Assembly (NCBI GenBank): GCA_007119175.1
Contig: SKQC01000293.1
Coordinates: forward strand, 1-34,020
Direction: 5' to 3'
DNA length: 34,020 nt
Source of the DNA: Myxococcales bacterium
GTDB lineage: Bacteria > Myxococcota_A > Bradymonadia > Bradymonadales > Bradymonadaceae
The notes under the pieces were generated by a model. The model saw only the letters and a list, made by a program, of their open reading frames with translations. It had not been told where the DNA came from and ran no database searches. Every line of letters begins with the position of its first letter. Within the stretch, counting starts at the first letter, position 1. Position numbers and translations under genes: made by a program. Positions 20,820 through 28,227 of this stretch are shown here, piece after piece.

Positions 20820-22241
20820 TCATGAAATGTCGACTACCGGCTCGGCCGGCTCAAACAAGGTCCGCGCGCGCTGCATCGCCTCTGCACGCAACTCCACATC
20901 GGTGGAGACCATCCCCTGGACGACGCTGCGAATTTGGTCATCACGCAACAACCCTCCCCGTTCTCTCCATGCTTCTTCGGGTCTTAGCAACGCTCCCGGA
21001 CCGAGGAATAATACCCGCGAGGTCATCAGCTCAAAGAGGATCGCGCCGAGAGAGAATACATCGACCCGATGATCGTATTCCTCTTCCAACCATAATTCCG
21101 GTGCTTTGTAGCCATTGGTGCCAATATGTGACAGGGCATCGGCGATGGACTCCAACTGGGTGACGCGAGCAAAATCAAAATCGGCCACCTTCAGCGGTAT
21201 CGACGCATCCCGCCCCTCGGTCAAATAGACCACCCCGGGATGTAAATTGCGGTGGACAATTCCCTTTTCGTGGATCGAGGCCACAGCTTCTACGAGATGG
21301 TGAGCCAATTTTCGCCGCAGCGGATCGATGGTCTCACCTACGTCTTCGTCGCCCTGATTTTCGTCGATAAAGTCTCGCAGACTGTGCGCTCCCACCCATT
21401 CGCTGACCAGATAAAAGATCATCTCGTCTTTGTAATCGGGCTGCATCTCATAAGATCGAGCCACATAGGGGTTGTCGTCGAGCACCTCGAGAGCCTCGAT
21501 ATCGCGCAGAATTCGATTTCGCTCTACCCGCAATTGATCATTGGCGGCCAGCGAATCCATCGAATAGGCCTTCACACGCACCTTCGCGCGACTGCGCAAA
21601 TATTGATGGCTTCCCACATATTCGCGATAGGGCTTATCCCCGGTCTCAAGCTCCTCTTCGATATCGTAGTAGGGCAGCACCACGCCCACTTCAGAAGGCT
21701 CTGAGAACGCGACGATGGCCTCGACCACCTCTTTTATTTTTTCCGCGGCGCGAAACGGGCCCGGCCCCTTTTCCCGGACCAGATCCATATCGACGAAATA
21801 TTCGTAGACACTGGCGGGACCGACGATGGAGCGCATAATGCTGGGCGGAAGATCGAATTGCACCCCGTCGCGCGGAAAAAATAATGCCGGCGCAAAAAAA
21901 CAATCGTCAGGCAGGTCGTCGACCCGCTGGCGGATAAATTGCCCCAGAGCCTTGGTCTTTTTTTCCAGAAAGCTCAACGGGTTCGATCGCTTTCCCCAGC
22001 GCAGCACCCAGTTGCGGGCTCCGCCTTTAATAAAGCCGCTCCATCCCTTGATTTCAACGGCGAAAAACCCATATTCCCCGATCACCACGGCGTCAAATTC
22101 CAGCGAGGTGCGCCGCGAGGGAAGGCGCAGATCGAAATTTCCGAGGATCCGATAATGATCGGGCAGTTGATCTCGCAGGAGGCGAAATCCCATGCGTTCG
22201 GCTTCATTCGCCGGCTCTCCGATACGGATGTATTCTGCCAT
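20820..22241 (-). CDS. NERD nuclease-related domain fused to a protein-kinase-like domain
   Basis: 473-residue cytosolic fusion. Residues 10-130 form a NERD domain with PD-(D/E)xK-type residues: Asp50 in LEFDAVVIG, then Glu63 and Lys65 in FFAVEIKGW. Residues about 210-470 form a protein-kinase fold. Lys224 (VRVKAY) sits at the VAIK position, with a hinge near LVSEWVGAHSL and KAPELW plus DVFSLGAILFELMT in the C-lobe. The catalytic loop reads HRNLHPGVVYL (330-340), so the HRD Asp is Asn332; the DFG motif is DFD (354-356), and no Gly-rich loop is apparent. The kinase part is therefore probably inactive or atypical, while the nuclease-like part keeps its key residues. ATG 22241 is preferred to TTG 22262, although neither has a good ribosome site. 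NERD-kinase fusions are known, but their role is unclear. Confidence 0.83.
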   Translation of the reverse strand: MAEYIRIGEPANEAERMGFRLLRDQLPDHYRILGNFDLRLPSRRTSLEFDAVVIGEYGFFAVEIKGWSGFIKGGARNWVLRWGKRSNPLSFLEKKTKALGQFIRQRVDDLPDDCFFAPALFFPRDGVQFDLPPSIMRSIVGPASVYEYFVDMDLVREKGPGPFRAAEKIKEVVEAIVAFSEPSEVGVVLPYYDIEEELETGDKPYREYVGSHQYLRSRAKVRVKAYSMDSLAANDQLRVERNRILRDIEALEVLDDNPYVARSYEMQPDYKDEMIFYLVSEWVGAHSLRDFIDENQGDEDVGETIDPLRRKLAHHLVEAVASIHEKGIVHRNLHPGVVYLTEGRDASIPLKVADFDFARVTQLESIADALSHIGTNGYKAPELWLEEEYDHRVDVFSLGAILFELMTSRVLFLGPGALLRPEEAWRERGGLLRDDQIRSVVQGMVSTDVELRAEAMQRARTLFEPAEPVVDIS

Positions 22242-22343
22242 GGAAAAAACCGGTAGTGCCAATCCGAAAAGCGCTCACTCACAAATGGCAAGTCAGTCGC
22301 ATTGCTTCTGAGTTTTCGTGGGCCGTATCATAGGTCTCGACGG

Positions 22344-22357
22344 ATTAGAGATCTAAT
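22344..22357. promoter_or_regulatory. inverted repeat in a divergent promoter region
   Basis: ATTAGA-GA-TCTAAT lies in the AT-rich 186-bp gap between the divergent NERD-kinase and SDR genes, about 70-100 bp from each start. It could be an operator for a dimeric regulator. No clear -35/-10 pair was found. Confidence 0.35.
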
Positions 22358-22427
22358 GGAAAATTTAAGTTTATTGATCGCATAACTTAGAAATGATCGG
22401 ATTTTAGGCCAACCATAGAGGTCATTG

Positions 22428-23099
22428 ATGAACCACCGCCGCGTCACGTTGAGCATCTACGGTGCGGGCACTTACCTGGGTCGCGAGGTTGCGCGCTTTG
22501 CTCGCGCGATGGGGCATCGGGTGGTGGCCATCGTCGACGGCGCCCTTCCGAGAAAAGACGAGCCCTGGATGCATGGTATTCAATGGGTGAGCGATTCCCC
22601 ACCCGGCAGCGAGCCCTGGGCTGAGGAGCCGCCGGCGGCGATTATTTATTGCGATACCGCTTTATGGAGCGGCACTCGGCGCCGATTTGAGCAAATTCTG
22701 CTGCGACGACCGACAGAGTTGATGGAGGCCGCCGAATCGCTGGCGACGCCGCCGCGATTCGTATTGCGATCCACGGTTCGCCAGCCCCTTCTTCCCTCCG
22801 GTTTTACGACCCATCACCGCCGTGCCGAGGCATTATTGGAGGCCACCGAATTGCCAGCCACAATTCTTCGTTTTCCACTGCTATACGGGCCCGACAAGCC
22901 AGATTCAGTGGCGGCCATGATGGTGGTCCGCGCTCTGGGCCTGATGACGTTCGGCGATCGCCGACATCAGGCCTTTGCGACCATGCGGGTTGAACGAGCA
23001 GCCCTTGCCGCCCTGCGCGCCGCCCTGGAACCGGATATCTCGGGTGTTCTCGAACCCGACGCCATCGCCCGGATCGGCGATGTGATGATTCCACAATGA
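22428..23099 (+). CDS. NAD(P)-binding SDR-like (epimerase/dehydratase family) protein
   Basis: 223-residue protein of the atypical short-chain dehydrogenase group. It begins with a Rossmann strand and glycine loop (LSIYGAGTYLGREVARFA), then a strand ending in Asp (VVAIVDG). TILRFPLLYGP matches the RP..YGP turn of NAD-dependent epimerases. The usual YxxxK is not evident; HHRRAEALLE occupies that place, so it may be a sugar-nucleotide-binding or regulatory relative. It is shorter than classic epimerases (about 300 residues). ATG 22428 follows AGAGGT; a TTG three nt upstream is less likely. It precedes rpsD by 196 bp. The substrate is unknown. Confidence 0.72.
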   Translation: MNHRRVTLSIYGAGTYLGREVARFARAMGHRVVAIVDGALPRKDEPWMHGIQWVSDSPPGSEPWAEEPPAAIIYCDTALWSGTRRRFEQILLRRPTELMEAAESLATPPRFVLRSTVRQPLLPSGFTTHHRRAEALLEATELPATILRFPLLYGPDKPDSVAAMMVVRALGLMTFGDRRHQAFATMRVERAALAALRAALEPDISGVLEPDAIARIGDVMIPQ

Positions 23100-23118
23100 G
23101 ATCGTCGCGGTGCTGCCC

Positions 23119-23147
23119 TTGCAAATCGCAAAAAACGGCCCTATGTT
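23119..23147 (+). promoter_or_regulatory. possible rpsD promoter
   Basis: TTGCAA (23119-23124), a 17-bp spacer, then TATGTT (23142-23147); each hexamer matches the sigma70 consensus at 4 of 6 bases. It would give a leader of about 140 nt with the inverted-repeat-like GGACCGGGCCCGTCC near 23223-23237, where ribosomal protein S4 could in principle autoregulate. Confidence 0.4.
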
Positions 23148-23295
23148 GTGCGCCCTTTGCGACGAATCCGAGCGGATGGACCGCCGGCAAATCCCGCAGA
23201 GCGACAAGGAAAGAGACTCTCCTGGACCGGGCCCGTCCTTAAAAAACTGACAGCCCGACCGTGAATGTACACGACTGATTGGATACGACACGACC

Positions 23296-23907
23296 ATGGC
23301 ACGATATACCGGACCTCGTTTGCGCATCGCCCGCCGACACGGCACCGACCTTCCGGGGCTGACCCGAAAGCTCGCCGACCGCCGACCCTATCCCCCGGGA
23401 CAACACGGAAAGGGCCGTCAGCGTTTTAGCGAATTCAAAAAGCAGCTCTATGAAAAGCAGAAGCTGCGCTACAACTACGGCGTCGGAGAGCGCCAGCTTC
23501 GGAATCTCTTCGTCGAGGCTCAAGCCTCACGCGATCCGGCTGGCCTGGTGCTTCTGCGCCTGCTGGAGCAGCGCTTCGACAACGTCGTCTTTCGACTCGG
23601 CCTGGCGCCGACGATCCCGGCGGCCCGTCAATTGGTGGTCCACCGCCATGTGATGGTCGATGGCGAGATCGTCGACCGTCCCGGCTATCGGGTTAAACCG
23701 GGTCAGGAGATCACGATCAAACCGAAGAGCCGCGAGATGGACGTCATCCATGAGTCGGTGGCAGCCCCCACGCTGCGCCTTCCCGGCTATCTGGACTTCG
23801 ATGAGGGCACGCTGACCGGACGTATGGAGTCGTTGCCCAGTCGCAATGATGTCCCCGTTCAGGTTCAGGAAAATCTGGTCGTCGAGTATTACTCGCCGCG
23901 ACTCTGA
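23296..23907 (+). CDS. rpsD: 30S ribosomal protein S4
   Basis: Primary 16S rRNA-binding protein of the small subunit, 203 residues, a normal length. The start ARYTGPRLRIARRHGTDLPG lacks the zinc-binding cysteines of the C+ form, so this is the zinc-free type. The S4 RNA-binding fold covers RLLEQRFDNVVFRLGLAPTI and ARQLVVHRHVMVDGEIVD. The gene stands apart from rpsM-rpsK-rpoA, and a stand-alone rpsD often marks either a moved or a second copy. The ribosome site is weak (GGAT about 11 nt upstream of ATG 23296), which would suit translational autoregulation. A lipoprotein gene begins 9 nt after the stop. Confidence 0.98.
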   Translation: MARYTGPRLRIARRHGTDLPGLTRKLADRRPYPPGQHGKGRQRFSEFKKQLYEKQKLRYNYGVGERQLRNLFVEAQASRDPAGLVLLRLLEQRFDNVVFRLGLAPTIPAARQLVVHRHVMVDGEIVDRPGYRVKPGQEITIKPKSREMDVIHESVAAPTLRLPGYLDFDEGTLTGRMESLPSRNDVPVQVQENLVVEYYSPRL

Positions 23908-23916
23908 GGCCCCTGG

Positions 23917-24387
23917 ATGATGATCCGCCTTTTATTCCCCATCGCTCTGGCGGTCATTTTTGCCGCCTGTGCCACCGGCCCGCCCCCGCAGCCGGTGGCC
24001 GACGAGCCCCCCGACAGCGGTGAGCAGACAGCTCGTGCGGCCGCCGATCAGGTGGCCGACGAGATTGTTATATATGCCTCGAGCCGAGCCGATATAGAAA
24101 AACGGGAAAAACCGGTCGACGAAGAGCCGGAGATTGACGACGAGGTCGACAAGGTCGAAGAGCCAGAGCCAGATATCGACGATGATGCCGAGCTCCGAGA
24201 CGATGAAGAAGCCGAAGAAGAGGCCGACATCGAGGAAGATGGCGACATCGAAGAAGATGGCGACGTCGAAGAAGGTGAAGAGCTCGAGGTCGACGAAGAA
24301 GAAAGTGACGAGCAACCGGCCGATGAAGAGCCAAGCGATGAAGAGCCGACAGAGGAGACCGTAGATGAAGATGGCGACGAGGACTGA
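23917..24387 (+). CDS. hyperacidic lipoprotein
   Basis: 156-residue lipoprotein of unknown function. The signal ends in lipobox FAAC (Cys18), followed by a Pro-rich linker (GPPPQPVADEPP). From about residue 60 onward it is almost wholly Asp and Glu with some Pro and Lys (EEPEIDDEVDKVEEPEPDID), without Cys or aromatic residues, so it is disordered and strongly negative. Part of this region is an 18-bp DNA repeat. ATG 23917 follows GAGG; the next codon is also ATG. It lies in tight order after rpsD and 9 nt before the following glycosyltransferase gene. Calcium or cation binding at the surface is conceivable. Confidence 0.75.
   Translation: MMIRLLFPIALAVIFAACATGPPPQPVADEPPDSGEQTARAAADQVADEIVIYASSRADIEKREKPVDEEPEIDDEVDKVEEPEPDIDDDAELRDDEEAEEEADIEEDGDIEEDGDVEEGEELEVDEEESDEQPADEEPSDEEPTEETVDEDGDED
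24226..24279 (+). repeat. 18-bp coding tandem repeat (x3)
   Basis: Three units, 24226-24243, 24244-24261 and 24262-24279, of GACATCGAAGAAGATGGC type encode (D-I/V-E-E-D/G-G/E) in the acidic lipoprotein. The first two differ at one base and the third is more diverged. Copy number could vary by slippage. Confidence 0.8.
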
Positions 24388-24396
24388 CCTGTCGTC

Positions 24397-25518
24397 ATGA
24401 AGATTCTGGTGCTGTCTGCCTATCACGCCCCAAGCCATCGCCGATGGATTCGCGGGCTATGCGAAAACCTCTCCCACCACACATTTCAGATCATCACCCA
24501 GCCGCCGCGGCATTTTCCCTGGCGCAGCCGTGGAAATAGTCTTGCCTGGGCATTCGACGAGGAAATCCAAAATGCCGAGGCCGATGTGCTGGTCACCACG
24601 TCGATGGTCGATCTCGCCGGTCTGCGCGGCATGGTCCCACGGCTGAGCGAAATTCCGACCCTCGTTTATTACCACGAAAACCAATTTGCCTATCCCACCC
24701 GCGACGGGCGGATGAACGCCAACCTGTTGGTGACCAACCTGTATACGGCGCTGGCCGCCGATCGAGTACTCTTCAACTCCACCTATAATCGGCGCTCCTT
24801 TTTGCGGGGAATCGATGATTTCCTCGATGGCATGCCAGATCAGATCCCCGATGGCGTGGCCGACGCGGTGGCCGATAAAAGCACGGTCGTGCCGGTGCCG
24901 CTGGAAGATGATCTTTTCGACGCCCAGGGCGGTGATACGGCACGTGCCGGGGGACCACTGCGCATCGTCTGGAATCACCGATGGGAGTTCGATAAGGGGC
25001 CGGAGACTTTTTTTAAGGCCCTCTTCGCGCTGCAGGAACGCGTTGATTTTCGACTGGTCGTATTGGGCCAGCAATTTCGAGAAGCACCGCCGATCTTTGC
25101 CGAGGCCAGGGAGCGACTGGCCGATCGCATCGATCAGTGGGGCTGGGTCGAAGATCGCATAGACTATCTGCAGTGGTTGCACACCAGCGATGTGGTGGTC
25201 TCTACGGCGCTCCACGAATTTCAGGGACTGGCAGTGCAGGAAGCAGTGATCGCGGACTGTTTACCCGTACTTCCCGATCGGCTCGCCTATCCCAATTTTT
25301 TCGACGATCGATACCTCTACACCTCGGAGCCGGGCGAAAGTAGCGACGACACGGCGGCCCTGCTCAACAGGCTCGAAGAGTTGGCCGCCGACCCGGAAGC
25401 GGCGCGCGCACTGCCTCGGCCCGATCTTCGCAAATTGAGCTGGGACAAACTGGGCAATCGCTACGAGGCGGAGCTGCTCGAACTGGCGTCGGATCGCAAA
25501 TTACAGCCCGCGCAATGA
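24397..25518 (+). CDS. GTDC1/QTMAN-family glycosyltransferase (tRNA-queuosine mannosyltransferase-like)
   Basis: 373-residue GT-B glycosyltransferase. The N-terminus (MKILVLSAYHAPSHRRWIRG), the HFPWRSRGNSLAWA segment, YYHENQFAYP at 91-100 and RVLFNSTYNRRSFL closely resemble human GTDC1 (HENQ.YP and FNS.FN..SFL), the tRNA-queuosine mannosyltransferase. The donor domain has WNHRWEFDKGPETFF and an EX7E-type motif (EFQGLAVQEA, about 273-282). By homology it would add a hexose to queuosine in a tRNA anticodon; tRNA as substrate is inferred, since bacterial members are hardly characterised. ATG 24397 starts 9 nt after the acidic lipoprotein. No queuosine biosynthesis gene is in the window. Confidence 0.8.
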   Translation: MKILVLSAYHAPSHRRWIRGLCENLSHHTFQIITQPPRHFPWRSRGNSLAWAFDEEIQNAEADVLVTTSMVDLAGLRGMVPRLSEIPTLVYYHENQFAYPTRDGRMNANLLVTNLYTALAADRVLFNSTYNRRSFLRGIDDFLDGMPDQIPDGVADAVADKSTVVPVPLEDDLFDAQGGDTARAGGPLRIVWNHRWEFDKGPETFFKALFALQERVDFRLVVLGQQFREAPPIFAEARERLADRIDQWGWVEDRIDYLQWLHTSDVVVSTALHEFQGLAVQEAVIADCLPVLPDRLAYPNFFDDRYLYTSEPGESSDDTAALLNRLEELAADPEAARALPRPDLRKLSWDKLGNRYEAELLELASDRKLQPAQ

Positions 25519-25597
25519 TGGCTGGTTCTTTGGCCACGGCGTGCTTACACTGCGCTGCGAATCGATAATCCTGTGACTCTTAAACCGGGAGCTGACC

Positions 25598-26377
25598 ATG
25601 GCTGACGTTCTCTACGATCGCGACGGCACTATCGCCACCATTACCCTCAATCGACCGGACGCCCGAAACGCCTATTCGGCGACGATGGTCGAGGAGATCG
25701 TGGGCGCCCTCGATCGCGCCGAGGCCGACGAGGAGGTCCGGGTCGTCATTTTTACCGGCGCCGGCTCCGCCTTTTGCGCCGGCGGCGATTTAAAGGCGAT
25801 GCGCGATCGCAGCGGGATGTTTGGCGGCGACCCGATCGAACTTCGCGAAAAATATTTGCGCGGTATTCAGACCATTCCCCGCCGCTTTGACAGCTTTGAA
25901 AAACCGACCATAGCCGCCATCAACGGAGCGGCGGTGGGGGCCGGCCTGGGCCTGGCGCTGGCCTGTGATCTGCGCATCAGTAGCGATCGCGCAAAATTCG
26001 GCTCCACCTTTGCCCGAGTCGGCGTAATTCCCGGCGACGGCGGAGCCTATTTCCTGACACGGGTCGTCGGCTTTGCCCGGGCCCTAGAGCTGATTTTGAC
26101 GGCCCGGATCATCGACGCCGACGAGGCGCTCGACATCGATCTGGTCCATCAAGTGGTGGCCGACGACGAGGTTATGGACACCGCCGGCGAATTGGCCGCG
26201 GAAATCGCCGCTCTGCCCCCAAAGGCGGTGCGCACGGCGAAGGCCGCGCTATACCGGAGCGTCGATCGCGATCTAGAGACTGCCCTTCAGATCACGGCCG
26301 CGCTGCAAGGACTTATTCAACGAACCGACGAGCATCAGGAGGCCGTTGAGGCCCTTCTGGATAGCCTTCACGACTGA
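25598..26377 (+). CDS. crotonase-superfamily (enoyl-CoA hydratase/isomerase-like) protein
   Basis: 259-residue crotonase-fold protein acting on an acyl-CoA. Oxyanion-hole segments are intact: FCAGGDLKAM (about 59-68) and INGAAVGAGLGLALACD (about 108-124). The two glutamates of true hydratases are missing: the GGGCE position reads GAGLG, and the GQPE position reads GSTF. VIPGDGGAYFL carries an Asp near the active site, as in isomerases of the PaaG kind. It is therefore more likely an isomerase, or a different acyl-CoA lyase or hydrolase, than a hydratase. ATG 25598 follows GGGAG. An amidase gene starts 18 nt after its stop, so they form an operon. Confidence 0.88.
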   Translation: MADVLYDRDGTIATITLNRPDARNAYSATMVEEIVGALDRAEADEEVRVVIFTGAGSAFCAGGDLKAMRDRSGMFGGDPIELREKYLRGIQTIPRRFDSFEKPTIAAINGAAVGAGLGLALACDLRISSDRAKFGSTFARVGVIPGDGGAYFLTRVVGFARALELILTARIIDADEALDIDLVHQVVADDEVMDTAGELAAEIAALPPKAVRTAKAALYRSVDRDLETALQITAALQGLIQRTDEHQEAVEALLDSLHD

Positions 26378-26395
26378 CGCCGACGAGAAGTATTT

Positions 26396-28051
26396 ATGCG
26401 CCTGACAGGATTGTCGCTAATCGCCGCTCGACGCTTTGCCGAGACCTCCGGGGGAGCCCATATTTTGCGCCAGAAGCTCTTTCGCGACTATCGGATCGGA
26501 GCGCTCCTCGATCTTCCGGCGACGGGGCGGGCACCGCTGGCGGTGCATCCGGGGCCGCTGATCCAGAATCGGCGCCGCGGCTGGCCGGGCGCCGATCTCG
26601 ATCCGCCACAGACGCCATCATTTCGCTCCACGGCCGAAGACCTTCGCAACGCCTATAAGACCGGGGAGTTGAGTCCTGTGGAGGTCCTCGCCGACATCCG
26701 CCGCCGGATCGATGACGACGCTTTTGGCGAGGCCACGTTCAGCCCCTTTTGCTGTCATGATTTCGAGGTGGCCATGAAAGCTGCCGAGGCCAGCGAAAAG
26801 CGCTATCAAGACGGCTCACCGCTGGGTCCGCTGGACGGGATTCCAGTGCCGCTAAAAGACCAGCATACCATGGAGGGGCTACCCACCGGCGCCGGCAGCT
26901 CTTATCTCGACGAATTGGCCGAAGAGGACGCCCATTTAACGGAGATCTTGCGCGAGGCGGGAGCGCTTCTCTTCGCCAAGACCCACACTACCGAATGGGG
27001 AATGAACCCCTGTGGTTTTAGTGCCCATCTGTCGCTTCCGCGCAATATCTACGATCGCCAGTACAGCGCCGGTGGCTCGTCGACCGGGGCCGCCGTGGCT
27101 GCCGGGCTGGGATTTACGCCTGTCGGCTCCGGCTCCGACGGCGGGGGCTCGATTCGCATCCCGGCGGCCATGAATGGCATCTTCGGCATCAAACCAACCT
27201 TCGTGCGCATCGGGCGAAGCGGAGATTTCTTTGGCAGCAGCACTGTTTCGGCGACGGGACCGCTGGGAAATTCCACCGGTGATCTCGTCGATTTTTTGTC
27301 CGTGGCGGCCACAGTCGACGATTCCAGCGATCCGAGCCGGCGCTGGGCGCCGCGACAACGCAATCTGGGCGAGCGCTGGCGTCGTGCCCTCGGCCGCGGC
27401 GTAAAGGGATGCCGAATCGGGATTCCCCGCCAGGAGTGGAGTGAACTCGACGAGCCACTGCAAGGGCCGACCCTTCAAGGGCTGGCGGAGCTGGAAAAAG
27501 ACGGCGCCGAACTCGTCGATATCGAGGTCCCACTGATGGCCCATGCCCCGGCGATCGGCATGCTGTCGATCGGCATGGAAACTCTGGCAAATCTGCACGA
27601 TGAATACGAGCAATATGCCGAGGCGTTTAGTGACGAGCTGCGCATGACGCTGGCCTTGCTGCGCACCATCGACGCCCGGGAATTCTTGATGGCTCAGCGC
27701 ACGCGGAGCGCCCTTCGCCAGACGGTGCGCAAGGCCCTCGACAATGTCGATCTCATCGCCCTGCCGACGACGCGCACCACGGCCAGCGAGTATTCGCCAG
27801 AACTCGACGGCGTTCCCCTCTCCGATATCACCGCTCTGCGCGATATGACTCGCTTTACCTTTCTCGCCAACATCACAGGATTGCCCGCCGGCTCAGTGCC
27901 GGTCGGACGCCACAACGGCCTTCCATTCGGCCTGCAATTTGTGGGCGGTGCCTGGGATGAGGCATCGGTGATCGCCGCCATGGCACACGCCGAGCGCCAG
28001 CAATGGACACGCCTGCCGGCGCCCGATGAGTGCAGGGCTTTGATCCCCTGA
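26396..28051 (+). CDS. amidase-signature family hydrolase
   Basis: 551-residue amidase with the Ser-cisSer-Lys triad: Lys154 in PLKDQH, cis-Ser228 in SAGGSSTGAA, and nucleophile Ser252 in GSDGGGSIRIPA. It hydrolyses an amide bond (family members act on fatty amides, carboxamides or Glu-tRNA(Gln)). GatA is unlikely because gatB and gatC are absent and the N-terminus carries an extra segment of about 75 residues (RRFAETSGGAHILRQKLFRDY) with no signal peptide. The C-terminal region GLPAGSVPVG...GLPFGLQFVGG is typical. It is probably co-transcribed with the crotonase gene upstream. The substrate is unknown; the pairing with an acyl-CoA enzyme may mean a catabolic role. Confidence 0.9.
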   Translation: MRLTGLSLIAARRFAETSGGAHILRQKLFRDYRIGALLDLPATGRAPLAVHPGPLIQNRRRGWPGADLDPPQTPSFRSTAEDLRNAYKTGELSPVEVLADIRRRIDDDAFGEATFSPFCCHDFEVAMKAAEASEKRYQDGSPLGPLDGIPVPLKDQHTMEGLPTGAGSSYLDELAEEDAHLTEILREAGALLFAKTHTTEWGMNPCGFSAHLSLPRNIYDRQYSAGGSSTGAAVAAGLGFTPVGSGSDGGGSIRIPAAMNGIFGIKPTFVRIGRSGDFFGSSTVSATGPLGNSTGDLVDFLSVAATVDDSSDPSRRWAPRQRNLGERWRRALGRGVKGCRIGIPRQEWSELDEPLQGPTLQGLAELEKDGAELVDIEVPLMAHAPAIGMLSIGMETLANLHDEYEQYAEAFSDELRMTLALLRTIDAREFLMAQRTRSALRQTVRKALDNVDLIALPTTRTTASEYSPELDGVPLSDITALRDMTRFTFLANITGLPAGSVPVGRHNGLPFGLQFVGGAWDEASVIAAMAHAERQQWTRLPAPDECRALIP

Positions 28052-28186
28052 CCGAATGGATCGGGGGTCTCCGTTTGGCCATTGTCATTTGTGGGTCGAT
28101 GGATTAGGGTCTGAAGATACTCGATTTTCAGATCGTAACGTCAGTCAACTCGACGTTTGGGGAGCGGGATACTCCAGAGCCAATTG

Positions 28187-28208
28187 ATGCGATTTTATCG
28201 CATTTTTT
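28187..28208 (+). terminator. hairpin with T-run before the histidine kinase gene
   Basis: ATGCGAT (28187-28193), loop TTT, ATCGCAT (28197-28203), then T to 28208. It is a short perfect 7-bp stem ending 19 nt before the kinase ATG. It could be a weak intrinsic terminator of the amidase operon, a leader attenuator, or a DNA operator palindrome. A second, looser inverted repeat (TCTGAA/TTCAGA) lies at 28110-28132. Confidence 0.5.
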
Positions 28209-28227
28209 GAACCTACCGGTGCCATCT

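Noticed and set aside
20419-20825. Short plus-strand frames upstream of rpoB
   Set aside because: Low-complexity, without ribosome sites or recognisable domains; treated as non-coding.
24226-24279. Short regular repeats considered as CRISPR
   Set aside because: The units are contiguous coding repeats without spacers. No CRISPR array was seen in the window.
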